A stretch of 64,000 nucleotides of DNA, from positions 89,156-153,155 of the forward strand of contig NZ_JAJQRC010000004.1 in assembly GCF_046533115.1 (NCBI RefSeq), in the 5' to 3' direction. Positions 17,230 to 26,151 of this stretch are shown here, piece by piece. Position 1 is the stretch's first letter. Each line of letters begins with the position of its first letter. A program made the translations under genes and the position numbers. Source of the DNA: JAIRMO01 sp046533115. GTDB taxonomy: Bacteria > Spirochaetota > Spirochaetia > Treponematales > Breznakiellaceae. The notes beneath the pieces were generated by a model. That model was given only the letters and a program-made list of their open reading frames with translations. It had not been told where the DNA came from and did no database searches.

Positions 17230-19224
17230 ATGATAGGTACTATAGTTTTAAAATTTCTTACCAGCAATAAATTTGAAAATCCCCAGGACGAATTGGTGAT
17301 GGATGAAATAGTCCGCTACATCACCTTTAATATTGCCCTGGTGATAGGGTCGGTTTTCCTTATCTCCTTCGGGATTACCGTGGTATTTGAGGGTAATACA
17401 ATCCGGGGCATCGCGGATCTGCTTATCGGCTTCATTTGTATTATTATCCTCTTTCTCCTCAGGACCAAGGTCCCCTTTACCGCATGCGGCCTCATCGTCC
17501 TCGTTCCCTTTGGAATACTCTGTCTGGGCTTGCTTTTAAGCGGCGGTGCCCGGGGATTTGCGGGCCTATGGATATTTACCTATCCCCCCATCGTTATTTT
17601 TATCCTGGGTTTATATATCGGTTCCGTTCTTTCGGGGCTCCTTTTCGTGGGGCTCATGACCATTACGATTATCCCCGGAATTGCGGAATTTAATTATTTT
17701 CTTCCTATCGCCTTCCGGTTCATCGCCGTCTATATCCTAGTAGTGGTCTTAACCATTACCTATGAACAGATCCGGATTCTTAAAGACCGTTGGCTGCGGC
17801 AGCTGACCGCCACTTTGAAGTCCGAACGGGACGAGGTGAGCGTGATGAAGGACAACCTCAAAGCCGGTGTTTTCCTCATGGACAAGGACTATACGATCCA
17901 GCCCGCCTATTCCAAAGCCCTGGAGGAGATTCTGGGCATGGACGAGCTTCAGGGGAAAAAGTTTACCGACCTTCTGTCCGCCTCTCTTAAGGCAAAGGAA
18001 CGGGATACCCTGGAAGATTATTTTGAAATGGTAATAAAACGTTCCTTTGACCCGAAAATGCTGGAAGAGATCAACCCGATTGTGGAATTCTTCTATATAA
18101 ATGAAATAACCGGGGAAGAAAAAATCCTCCGCACCACCTTTGCCGCCGTTGACCGGGGGTATGGTATCTTTTTTATCCTGGGGAGCCTGGAGGATATCAC
18201 CACCGAAAAATCGCTCCAGAAGCAGCTTGAGGAAGAAGAGAGCAAGCGTAACGAAGAAATGCGGGCCCTCTTTCAGGTGATTCAGGTGGAACCCCGGGTC
18301 TTTAATGATTTTATCGAAGATATGGAGTATGATTTTGATCGGATCAACAACATCCTTAAAGACAAAAACCTTTCCGCCCGGCAGGCCATGGTGGACATTT
18401 ATCAGTCTGTCCATGCCATCAAATCCAACGCCCTTATCCTGGGACTCGAAAATTTCAGCGGTAAACTCCATGAACTTGAATCAAAGATCAAGGAACTCCG
18501 GGACCAGGAGGATATCTCCTTTGATGAGGTGTTACACATCACCGTGGAACTGGAAAAACTTATGAAGGAAAAGGATAAATTCCGGGATATTATTGATAAG
18601 ATCCAGTCCTTTAGGGTCAATATGGGGGAAAGCCGGAGACAGGACCGGTATGTGCTGGTGGAGACCCTGACCAAGGCCTGCGAAAAAGCATCGGCGGCGC
18701 TGAATAAAAAGGCCCAATTTGTGGTGGAAGACCTGGATGGGTTAGTGTTGGAATATGGTCCCCGCCGGATTATTAAGGAGGTCCTGACCCAGCTGGTTCG
18801 TAATGCGGTATACCACGGTCTTGAAAGCCCGGAGGAACGAAACGCCCTGGGTAAACCCCCCCAGGGGCTTATCCGGCTTTTTATCAAGTACCAGGATAAC
18901 CAGATCCATATTAAACTTTCCGATGACGGTAGAGGGCTGGATTTTGAAAAGATCCGCGAAAAAGCGGAACGATTACATCTTTTTAAGCATCCGGAAGATG
19001 CGGCGGATAAAAACCAACTCCTCAAGGCTATTTTTTCCCCAGGGTTTAGCACTGTCGAAGAGGCGGATGTTCATGCCGGCCGCGGCATCGGGCTTAGTTT
19101 GGTGCGGGAACGGATTCGGGAACTCCGGGGGTCCATAAAACTGCAAAGCGAACCGGGAAAGGGTACGATCTTTAACATCTATATCCCCCTGGAAATAAAA
19201 AACTTTATTAAGAAAGCATCTTGA
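17230..19224 (+). CDS. Membrane CheA-like histidine kinase (6TM-PAS-Hpt-HATPase)
   Basis: The 664-residue protein has about six transmembrane helices in residues 30-180, a PAS-like domain (about 205-340, beginning LKAGVFLMDKDYTI) and a coiled coil. A CheA-type Hpt domain follows, with the phospho-acceptor H395 in VHAIKSNALILGLENFS, and then a CheA-type ATPase with QLVRNAVYHGLESPEER, DDGRGLD and GRGIGLSLV. A CheW-like P5 domain is absent, so it should not join ordinary receptor arrays; its own membrane part is the likely sensor. It starts 3 bases after cheX, and CheY is the obvious target. The architecture differs both from normal CheA and from normal sensor kinases. Confidence 0.8.
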   Translation: MIGTIVLKFLTSNKFENPQDELVMDEIVRYITFNIALVIGSVFLISFGITVVFEGNTIRGIADLLIGFICIIILFLLRTKVPFTACGLIVLVPFGILCLGLLLSGGARGFAGLWIFTYPPIVIFILGLYIGSVLSGLLFVGLMTITIIPGIAEFNYFLPIAFRFIAVYILVVVLTITYEQIRILKDRWLRQLTATLKSERDEVSVMKDNLKAGVFLMDKDYTIQPAYSKALEEILGMDELQGKKFTDLLSASLKAKERDTLEDYFEMVIKRSFDPKMLEEINPIVEFFYINEITGEEKILRTTFAAVDRGYGIFFILGSLEDITTEKSLQKQLEEEESKRNEEMRALFQVIQVEPRVFNDFIEDMEYDFDRINNILKDKNLSARQAMVDIYQSVHAIKSNALILGLENFSGKLHELESKIKELRDQEDISFDEVLHITVELEKLMKEKDKFRDIIDKIQSFRVNMGESRRQDRYVLVETLTKACEKASAALNKKAQFVVEDLDGLVLEYGPRRIIKEVLTQLVRNAVYHGLESPEERNALGKPPQGLIRLFIKYQDNQIHIKLSDDGRGLDFEKIREKAERLHLFKHPEDAADKNQLLKAIFSPGFSTVEEADVHAGRGIGLSLVRERIRELRGSIKLQSEPGKGTIFNIYIPLEIKNFIKKAS

Positions 19225-19263
19225 GGTCTTTAGAACGCTTACTATAAAAACCGGAGAAATACT

Positions 19264-19974
19264 ATGGATATAGCCAATGAAGTGGAAGGCCGGCGGCAGC
19301 AGATCGCGACCTTTAAATTCAGGATAACCCTCTTTGTCGTCTTCTTTTTTATTGCCGTTTTTGGGGTGTTTGTTATTACCTCGGTACTGCAAATTTCCGC
19401 GGTAACCCGGTTTGTGTGCTCCCGCATCGGGCTGCCCATGGTGGAGAAGGTGGCCTCCATCATTGACGGGGATGCCTTTGAAGCCCTGAGCCGATCCTTG
19501 GATCCCGGGGACCCCTATTATGAAAAAACCCGGCTCAGAATGCTGGAGATAAAACAAACCGTTAATTGCCGTTATTTATATACCATGGCGCCGGTCAATA
19601 CTTCCATATTCCGGTACATCATTGACGGCAGTTCCACCCCGGATGATGGGGAGAATTTTTCACCCTTGGGTGCGGAGGAAGATATCAGCGCCTATGATTC
19701 CGCCTTTTTTGTAACCCTCCGGACCAAGAAGATCCAGTTGGGCGGCATAGATATGAATGAAACCTGGGGTAACCTCATATCCGTTTATGCCCCTATCCTG
19801 AATTCCCGGGGGGATCTGGTAGGGATCATCGGCTGTGATCTGGAAGCGGATACCATCATCGCCTGGATAAGAACCCAGGTATTATGGCAGCTGGGGGTGG
19901 TTTTTATATTTGCCCTCCTGGCCCTAACCGTATATTTTTCATTGGTAAAACGGCTTAATCGGCTCCTTACGTAG
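19264..19974 (+). CDS. Membrane protein with Cache-like extracytoplasmic domain, no output domain
   Basis: The 236-residue protein has one helix near residues 20-42, an extracytoplasmic domain of about 160 residues, and a second helix near 208-228, then ends. Segments such as GDAFEALSRS, YLYTMAP and YAPILNSRGDLVGIIGCDLE resemble the Cache sensor part of treponemal methyl-accepting chemotaxis proteins. HAMP and signalling domains are missing; the stop follows the second helix. It may be a true stand-alone sensor or a shortened receptor. Being 39 bases behind the CheA-like kinase, it could be its co-sensor. Confidence 0.65.
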   Translation: MDIANEVEGRRQQIATFKFRITLFVVFFFIAVFGVFVITSVLQISAVTRFVCSRIGLPMVEKVASIIDGDAFEALSRSLDPGDPYYEKTRLRMLEIKQTVNCRYLYTMAPVNTSIFRYIIDGSSTPDDGENFSPLGAEEDISAYDSAFFVTLRTKKIQLGGIDMNETWGNLISVYAPILNSRGDLVGIIGCDLEADTIIAWIRTQVLWQLGVVFIFALLALTVYFSLVKRLNRLLT

Positions 19975-20060
19975 CAATTTATCCGTAAAGTCGATTATTT
20001 TATAAATAAGTCATCCACTTGTTCGCTGTTTTGGTATATATTTGTTGGACGGAGTCTTAA

Positions 20061-20447
20061 ATGAAAGCTGAGATTTTTACCTTTTGCGATTTTGCCCAGG
20101 AAAGCGGCGGTAAACTTACCATTATTGGGACCTTTGATACGATTGTTTCCAAGAATTTTCCCTGTATTCATCCACAATTATCGGTGGTCATCCGCCTGCG
20201 TTTTGATATTTGGGAATTTGTCAATCATACTTTTCGAATAGAAACCCGGGATCTCAATGGGGAATTAAACATGGAAACTATTTCGGGAAACGTGGATGTC
20301 AAGGGAGTGGGAAACGCTACCGCCGTTTCCCACCTGGTCTTTTCTATTTCCAATCTGCAATTCAAAAGCAGCGGAGTGGTCAATTTTGTGTTGTATATGG
20401 ACGATAAGGAACTTACCTCAATACCCCTCTATATCAGGCGGGGCTGA
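20061..20447 (+). CDS. Conserved protein of the DUF6941 type
   Basis: The 128-residue protein begins MKAEIFTFCDFAQESGGKLT and continues IIGTFDTI, the pattern of the DUF6941 family, whose members have about 120-150 residues and no known function. The rest is predicted beta-rich (SVVIRLRFDIWEF, VVNFVLYMDDKEL). No signal peptide or membrane segment is seen. GGACGGAG lies upstream of the ATG. It is followed by the convergent aroC gene after 9 bases, so context gives no clue. Confidence 0.6.
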   Translation: MKAEIFTFCDFAQESGGKLTIIGTFDTIVSKNFPCIHPQLSVVIRLRFDIWEFVNHTFRIETRDLNGELNMETISGNVDVKGVGNATAVSHLVFSISNLQFKSSGVVNFVLYMDDKELTSIPLYIRRG

Positions 20448-20456
20448 ATTTTCCGG

Positions 20457-21575
20457 TTAGACCCGGGCGCATCGGTTTAAAAGGACCAGATCCGCCAAAA
20501 CCAGGGCGGTCATGGCTTCCACCACCGGTATTGCCCGGGGAACAATGCAGACATCGTGCCGCCCCCGGATAACCAGGTCCTGAGCCGCATTCCACCGGTC
20601 CAGGGTGTGCTGCTTTTTCGCTATGGAGGGAACCGGCTTAAAGACCACCCGGAATTCTAGGGGGGAACCGGTGGAAATCCCCCCCAGGACCCCCCCGGCA
20701 TGGTTGGTCTTAAAGGTCAGGAACGGTACCCCGGGTGGAAGTCCGGGACAGGCCTGCCCGGCTTGGGCAGAGATGGGTTCGTCGTTGTGGACCGAGCCCA
20801 GACAGGAGGCGGCGGTAAAGCCCGTTCCCAATTCCACCCCTTTCACGGCCCCGATGGAAAGCATGGCGGCGGCGATCCGGGCGTCGAGCTTATCGAAAAC
20901 CGGGTCCCCCAGTCCCGGCGGAAGTCCCGTGACCACACAGGTCACCACCCCACCGGCGCTATCCCCCTGTTTTTTTAATGCTTCTATCCTCTCCAGCATC
21001 TTTTCGGCGCTCTCCCGGCAAGGCACCCCCAGGGGATTTTTCTTGGTCTCCTCATAATCAAAGCCCTTTTCCTCCGGATCCGGCGCCCGGATCCCCGCGG
21101 CGGCGGAGGTCCAGGCCCGGATCAGAATGCCCGGCCCGGCCAGGAAGGCCTTGGCCACCGCCCCCGCCGCGACCCGTCCCACCGTTTCCCGACCGGAACT
21201 TCTTCCGCCCCCCCGGTGATCCCGGATGCCGTATTTGGCCTCCCAGGTCCAGTCCGCGTGGCCCGGCCGGTACAGGTCCCGGAGTTCATCGTAATCCCCG
21301 GAATGCTGATCTTTATTCCGTACCAGGATGGCGATGGGGGTTCCCAGGGTCTTTCCCTCAAAGATCCCGGAGAGGATCTCCGGCTCGTCCGCTTCGGCCC
21401 GGGCAGAGGCGGCCCTATTCCCTCCGGGGCGGCGACGGCGCAGTTCCCGGGCAATGTCCTCCGTTTCCAGGTTTACCCCCGCGGGACAACCGTCCACCAG
21501 GGATCCGCAGCCGGGACCGTGGGATTCACCAAAGGTGGTAACGGTAAAAAGGGTTCCAAAACGATTCCCGCCCAT
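20457..21575 (-). CDS. aroC: Chorismate synthase
   Basis: The 372-residue protein catalyses the last step of the shikimate pathway, 5-enolpyruvylshikimate-3-phosphate to chorismate, using reduced FMN. Signatures are GNRFGTLFTVTTFGESHGPG at the N-terminus, GGRSSGRETVGRVAAGAVA and the C-terminal RHDVCIVPRAIPVVEAM. Length is normal. It starts 8 bases after the fructokinase stop on the same strand, so the two genes share a transcript. The chorismate feeds prephenate for the DAHPS-PDT fusion encoded further along. Confidence 0.96.
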   Translation of the reverse strand: MGGNRFGTLFTVTTFGESHGPGCGSLVDGCPAGVNLETEDIARELRRRRPGGNRAASARAEADEPEILSGIFEGKTLGTPIAILVRNKDQHSGDYDELRDLYRPGHADWTWEAKYGIRDHRGGGRSSGRETVGRVAAGAVAKAFLAGPGILIRAWTSAAAGIRAPDPEEKGFDYEETKKNPLGVPCRESAEKMLERIEALKKQGDSAGGVVTCVVTGLPPGLGDPVFDKLDARIAAAMLSIGAVKGVELGTGFTAASCLGSVHNDEPISAQAGQACPGLPPGVPFLTFKTNHAGGVLGGISTGSPLEFRVVFKPVPSIAKKQHTLDRWNAAQDLVIRGRHDVCIVPRAIPVVEAMTALVLADLVLLNRCARV

Positions 21576-21583
21576 GACTATTC

Positions 21584-22543
21584 CTATGACTTTAGGGCGT
21601 CCACCTCCGCCCGGGAGGGGGGATCCGCCCCGTGCCGGGAACAGACCAGGGACGCCGCCTTATTGGCGAAAAACAGGGCCTCGTAGAGTTCCTTTTCCGT
21701 CAGGGAAAGAAGCCCTTCCCGGGACATCTTTCCCGCCCCCTCCAGCCAGGAGAGAAAGGCCCCGTGAAAGGTATCCCCGGCGCCTATGGTATCGGCCACC
21801 AGCAGATCCACCACCGGGGCGCTGACGTCCAGGATAGTCCCGTTGTCTTTCAGAAGCAGCGCCCGGGCTCCCTCGGCGCCCAGGGTGGTAAGGGCCATGC
21901 GGGGCCCCATGGCAAGGATCTTCTTCAGAGATTTTTCCAGGCCCAGGCCGGGGTAAATAAACTCAAAATCCGCCTTGGAGATTTTTGCGATGGTTGAGGC
22001 CCTTACCCAACCTTCAAAACGTTGGACATAGGCATCCCGATCCCGGATCATAAAGGGACGTATATTGGGGTCCAGGGAAATAACCGGCCCGTAGGGGGTG
22101 TTCTCCCGGAATATCAGGGTTTCGATGGCGGTCGCGATAGGTTCCATGGTCATGGCGATGGAACCAAAAAGGATACACCGGATTTCCGGGATCAGGCTGG
22201 GGGGGAGATCCCCGGGGCTCAGGGATGAATCGGCGCTTCCCTTGGTATAAAAAACATAGGCCGGCTCCTTTCCCGGTTCAAGTTTAACAAAGGCCAGGGT
22301 GGAATTCTCCCCGGAACGGATGATCCAATCGGTCCCCACGGCATTTTGGGAAAGCCGGCGGACCAGCATTTCCCCGAAAAAATCCGTGGAAAGCCGGCCC
22401 AAAAACCGTACCGGAGTACCAAGCCTGCCGATGGCTACCGCGGTATTGTAGGGGCTCCCCCCGGGACGGGGAATAAATCCATCCTCCCCCCCGGAAGGAG
22501 CGGGAATCATATCAATAAGGGCTTCGCCGCAGCATAGGATCAT
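21584..22543 (-). CDS. PfkB-family carbohydrate kinase, probable fructokinase
   Basis: From the ATG at 22543 the product is 319 residues with the PfkB fold. It has N-terminal CCGEALIDMIP, the GGSPYNTAVAIGRLG motif, and the C-terminal anion hole and catalytic base in DTIGAGDTFHGAFLSWL. The closest style is bacterial fructokinase, which phosphorylates fructose at O6; ribokinase-like sugars remain possible. The start was chosen because AAAGGAG lies seven bases before it and because family homology begins there. aroC follows after 8 bases. Confidence 0.85.
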   Translation of the reverse strand: MILCCGEALIDMIPAPSGGEDGFIPRPGGSPYNTAVAIGRLGTPVRFLGRLSTDFFGEMLVRRLSQNAVGTDWIIRSGENSTLAFVKLEPGKEPAYVFYTKGSADSSLSPGDLPPSLIPEIRCILFGSIAMTMEPIATAIETLIFRENTPYGPVISLDPNIRPFMIRDRDAYVQRFEGWVRASTIAKISKADFEFIYPGLGLEKSLKKILAMGPRMALTTLGAEGARALLLKDNGTILDVSAPVVDLLVADTIGAGDTFHGAFLSWLEGAGKMSREGLLSLTEKELYEALFFANKAASLVCSRHGADPPSRAEVDALKS

Positions 22544-22664
22544 AAAAAACTCCTTTGGATTGGATCCGAATAACCTTATCACCAAAAATAAAAAAAATGA
22601 AGGCGGGATACGCCCTAGCCCGGACAAAATTGACAGATTTACCCCATCAGGGTATGGTAATACC

Positions 22665-23087
22665 ATGAAGAAAACGGTGGTTATTATTGACGGTATGGGG
22701 GGCGGTATCGGCGCCCAGCTCATATCCAAAATTCGGGAAATAAACCATGAGGAACTGGAAATTATCGCCCTGGGTACCAATGCGGTGGCAACGGAACGGA
22801 TGATCAAGGCCGGGGCCCACCGGGGCGCCGCCGGTGAAAACGCCATCAAGGTATCCGCTTCCCTGGGGGACTTTATCCTGGGCCCCATCGGTATTGTCAT
22901 CGTCAACAGCCTCATGGGAGAAATAAGCCCGGCCATGGCCGAGGCGATCCTCGCCGCCCCGGGGGAGAAGATCCTCCTGCCCCTGCAGCAGGACCATTTC
23001 CGCCTGGTAGGCATGGAATCCCTACCCTTCACCAAAATAATCGATAAGGCGATAGACTGCCTCAAGGAACGGCTTTCAGTACGTTAA
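22665..23087 (+). CDS. DUF3842 family protein
   Basis: The 140-residue protein starts MKKTVVIIDGMGGGIGAQLI and matches the DUF3842 family in length and in its glycine-rich N-terminal loop, which looks like a dinucleotide- or nucleotide-binding turn. Other conserved segments are ALGTNAVATERMIKAGA, GENAI, GIVIVNSLMGEISP and the final KIIDKAIDCL. Function is unknown. An in-frame extension upstream was rejected because homology begins at the chosen Met. A perfect terminator hairpin follows. Confidence 0.75.
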   Translation: MKKTVVIIDGMGGGIGAQLISKIREINHEELEIIALGTNAVATERMIKAGAHRGAAGENAIKVSASLGDFILGPIGIVIVNSLMGEISPAMAEAILAAPGEKILLPLQQDHFRLVGMESLPFTKIIDKAIDCLKERLSVR

Positions 23088-23093
23088 CCCCGG

Positions 23094-23115
23094 CCGGCGG
23101 CTCCTCAGCCGCCGG
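23094..23115. terminator. Bidirectional terminator between DUF3842 and ZIP genes
   Basis: A perfect 9-bp stem (CCGGCGGCT / AGCCGCCGG) with a 4-base loop lies between two convergent genes, 6 bases from each stop. It can serve both strands; T runs are short. Confidence 0.75.
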
Positions 23116-23120
23116 ATTTC

Positions 23121-23930
23121 CTAACCTAAGCCCACATCCAGGGCCATCATCAGGGCAAAACCCAGCAAAAGTCCCGCGGTGGCGATGTGCTCGTTTCCCT
23201 CTTTTTGGGATTCGGGGATCACCTCTTCGACCACCACAAAGATCATGGCCCCCGCGGCAAAAGCCAGGGCATAGGGCAAAATAGGCTTGATATAGAACAC
23301 CGTGGCGGCCCCGAGGACCCCGGCAAAGGGTTCCACCAACCCCGAAAGCTGGCCGTACCAAAAAGCCCGGGGACGGCTCATCCCGTCCCGGCGCAGGGGG
23401 ATGGAAACCGCGGCCCCTTCGGGAAAATTCTGGAGTCCGATCCCCAGGGCCAGGGCGATAGCTCCGGTGAATCCCGCCCCGGGGATCCCCGCCGCCGCCG
23501 CCCCAAATCCGACCCCTACGGCAAGACCTTCGGGGATATTGTGGATGGTGATGGCCAGGACCAGCAGCGCCGAACGGCCCCAGTTGGTTTTCGGCCCCTC
23601 GGCGTCCTGCAGGTTGTATTCGATATGCAGATGGGGAAGGATCCGGTCCACCAGGCGGAGGAAAAAGCCTCCTCCCAGAAAACCCACCGCCGCGGGCAGC
23701 CAGGGTACCCCTCCGGAGGCTTCCGCCATGAGGATCGCCGGTTCCAGCAGGGACCAAAAACTCGCCGCGATCATCACCCCGCCGGCAAACCCCAGCATAC
23801 CGTCCAAAATTTTACGGTTGATACTTTTAAAGAAAAACACCGTCCCCGCCCCCAGGGCCGTCACCCCGTAGGTAAAGAGGGTAGCCAACAGAGCCTGGAT
23901 AATTACGTTTCTGTGGATAAACCATTCCAT
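23121..23930 (-). CDS. ZIP family metal transporter
   Basis: The 269-residue protein has about eight membrane helices and the metal-binding motifs of ZIP transporters: AITIHNIPEGLAVGV in helix IV and GLQNFPEGAAVS in helix V, plus VVVEEVIPES. It most resembles the bacterial GufA/ZupT branch, which takes up zinc, iron or manganese. There is no metal regulator or partner gene adjacent. The start at 23930 is the only early Met ahead of the first helix. Confidence 0.88.
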   Translation of the reverse strand: MEWFIHRNVIIQALLATLFTYGVTALGAGTVFFFKSINRKILDGMLGFAGGVMIAASFWSLLEPAILMAEASGGVPWLPAAVGFLGGGFFLRLVDRILPHLHIEYNLQDAEGPKTNWGRSALLVLAITIHNIPEGLAVGVGFGAAAAGIPGAGFTGAIALALGIGLQNFPEGAAVSIPLRRDGMSRPRAFWYGQLSGLVEPFAGVLGAATVFYIKPILPYALAFAAGAMIFVVVEEVIPESQKEGNEHIATAGLLLGFALMMALDVGLG

Positions 23931-24026
23931 ATTATAATAATATTACAAAAAAGTGGATTTTTCAAAGACCCCCCCGGGATAAAAGCAAATACTTTTGCTC
24001 CGGGCCGGTTATGCCGAAAAGGGAGT

Positions 24027-25022
24027 ATGAAGATTGTGATAACCGACGACCGGTTCGGATGGTCCGACGAAGAACGGTTTGTTTTAAAGGATTTAGAAGC
24101 GGAGGTAAGCATCGCCGGTGGTCATACCGAAGACGCGCTTATTGAAGCCTGCGCCGATGCCGATGGCATCCTCCTCAATCAGGCGTCTATGAACGCCCGG
24201 GTTATCGGCGCCTTAAAAAAATGCCAGGTTATTTCCCGTTATGGCATTGGATACGATAATGTGGACATCCTCGCCGCGGAAGAACAGGGGATCTGGGTAA
24301 CCAATGTGCCCAATTATTGCACCGAGGAAGTGGCGGAACACGCCCTGGGGCTGCTCCTCGCCGGTGTCCGATGGATCCCCTTTAAGGACCGGGGGGTCCG
24401 GGCGGGGGGGTGGAACCTAAACCGGCCCATTCGGCGTCTGTCCGGGGCGGTTTTGGGTATTGTGGGCTTTGGCGCCACCGGACGGGCGTTTTGGGAAAAA
24501 GTTCAGGGCTTTGGTTTCAGCCGTATCCTCATCGCCGATCCCCATATCACGACAAAACTCCATCCGGGCATGGCGGGGGAAGCCGCGTCCTTTGATACGG
24601 TCATTACGGAATCGGATTTTATTTCCCTCCATGTGCCCCTGAACGAGGGTACCCGCCATTGTATCAATGCCCGGACCCTTGCCCGGATGAAGGACGGGGC
24701 CATCCTCATCAACGTCTCCCGGGGGCAGGTCATTGATGAGACCGCCCTGGTGGAGGCTTTACGCTCGGGCAAACTCGGCGCCGCGGGCCTGGACGTGTTT
24801 GAAAAGGAACCCCTCCCGCCGGATCACCCCCTCCTCTCCCTGGACAACCTGATCCTCACCGACCACAGCGCCTATTACAGCAGGGAATCGGTCTCGATCC
24901 TCAAAACCCGGGCGGCCATGAATGTTCGGGAAGTGCTGGAAGGGCGGATCCCTAAATTCGCCGTAAACCGGCCGGTGACACGGAAAACCGGCGCGGAACC
25001 GGGCATGGAATATACCGCTTAG
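24027..25022 (+). CDS. D-isomer-specific 2-hydroxyacid dehydrogenase
   Basis: The 331-residue NAD(P)-dependent enzyme has the Rossmann motif GIVGFGATG, catalytic Arg in NVSRGQVIDE, Glu in LDVFEKEPLP and His in LTDHSAYYSRES. N-terminal SRYGIGYDNVDILAA and NVPNYCTEEVAEHALGLLL resemble the CtBP/phosphoglycerate dehydrogenase-like branch. The substrate cannot be assigned; it is shorter than most SerA and lacks an ACT domain. The ATG at 24027 is used since homology starts there, although the frame is open far upstream. Confidence 0.85.
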   Translation: MKIVITDDRFGWSDEERFVLKDLEAEVSIAGGHTEDALIEACADADGILLNQASMNARVIGALKKCQVISRYGIGYDNVDILAAEEQGIWVTNVPNYCTEEVAEHALGLLLAGVRWIPFKDRGVRAGGWNLNRPIRRLSGAVLGIVGFGATGRAFWEKVQGFGFSRILIADPHITTKLHPGMAGEAASFDTVITESDFISLHVPLNEGTRHCINARTLARMKDGAILINVSRGQVIDETALVEALRSGKLGAAGLDVFEKEPLPPDHPLLSLDNLILTDHSAYYSRESVSILKTRAAMNVREVLEGRIPKFAVNRPVTRKTGAEPGMEYTA

Positions 25023-25086
25023 GCCTGGGGGGGCCATGGAAGGCTTCCCCCTTGCAGGTAACTGCTCGGAATAGTATCGTCTTATT

Positions 25087-26142
25087 ATGGATGAAAAAAT
25101 CGAACGGCCCAATATCGGGGTAACGCCGGGTAGTCCCATTTATGTGGGGGAACGGAACCCCATGGAAACCGCCCTTTCCCTCATCGGATACGATCCTTCC
25201 CAGGCCTGGCTCAAGTCCGCAGATACGGTGGATGAATTATTGGCCTTTAAAAACCCCCAGGGGATTACCTGGATAAACATCAACGGCCTCAAGGATTCCG
25301 CCGCCATTACCCGGCTGGCGGAATATTACGGCATCCACCCCCTAACGGTGGAGGATATCCTGGATACGGGCCAGCGGCCCAAGGTGGAGGAATTCGACAA
25401 TTACCTCTTTTTTATCCTCAAGGATCTGCATATCCGGGAAGAAAATGAGCTGGTCTTCGAGCAGATAAGCCTGGTATTGATGGAAAACACGGTGATCACC
25501 TTTCAGGAAGTGGCCGGGGACCCCTTCAGCGGCATCCGGCGGCGGATCTTGAACAATGGGGGCCGGGTGCGGAAGATGGGGGCGGATTATCTGGCCTATG
25601 GGCTGGTGGATTCGGTGGTGGACGCCTATTTTCTCGTGCTGGACGATTTGGGGGACAAAATCGAGAATTTTGAGGACCGGGCCATGGACGAAAAGGATGA
25701 AGCCTTTATGCCGGATATCCAGAAGATAAAACAGGAGCTCCTCAAAATCCGGCGCATCGTCTGGCCCCTCCGGGAAAGTCTTTCCCTGCTGCCCCGGCTT
25801 AGTCCCGCCTTTATCCATGAGGAGCTGGGGCCCTTTATCAAGGACCTCCACGACAACGTGATCCAGGTGGCGGAAACCGTGGAAACCTACCGGGAGCTTA
25901 TCGCCGGAGTGATAGAGGTGAACCTCTCGGCGGTTTCAAACCGTATGAACCAGGTGATGAAGGTGCTGACCATCATTTCCACCCTCTTTATACCCCTGAC
26001 CTTTATCGTCGGCGTGTATGGGATGAATTTCATCTATATGCCCGAGTTGCAGTACCCCTACGCCTATCCCCTGACCTGGGGGGGGATGATCCTCATTGCC
26101 CTGGGGATGCTGCTTTTCTTTAAGCACCGGCGCTGGTTTTAG
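25087..26142 (+). CDS. corA: CorA family magnesium/cobalt transporter
   Basis: The 351-residue protein has a long cytoplasmic domain and two C-terminal membrane helices joined by the signature YGMNF, the ion-selectivity loop of CorA. Segments WININGLKD, HPLTVEDILDTGQRPKVE and the helical stalk with NRMNQVMKVLTIISTLFIPLTFI are typical. It forms pentameric channels for Mg2+ or Co2+. The Sua5 gene starts about 10 bases after the stop and is probably co-transcribed. Confidence 0.94.
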   Translation: MDEKIERPNIGVTPGSPIYVGERNPMETALSLIGYDPSQAWLKSADTVDELLAFKNPQGITWININGLKDSAAITRLAEYYGIHPLTVEDILDTGQRPKVEEFDNYLFFILKDLHIREENELVFEQISLVLMENTVITFQEVAGDPFSGIRRRILNNGGRVRKMGADYLAYGLVDSVVDAYFLVLDDLGDKIENFEDRAMDEKDEAFMPDIQKIKQELLKIRRIVWPLRESLSLLPRLSPAFIHEELGPFIKDLHDNVIQVAETVETYRELIAGVIEVNLSAVSNRMNQVMKVLTIISTLFIPLTFIVGVYGMNFIYMPELQYPYAYPLTWGGMILIALGMLLFFKHRRWF

Positions 26143-26151
26143 GGGGCTTTG

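Noticed and set aside
21584..23065. A 493-residue minus-strand frame taken as a single protein
   Set aside because: Only the last 319 residues are a PfkB kinase with its own ribosome site; the rest is antisense to the DUF3842 gene.
23187..24026. A plus-strand extension ahead of the 2-hydroxyacid dehydrogenase
   Set aside because: It lies opposite the ZIP transporter gene, and dehydrogenase homology begins at 24027.
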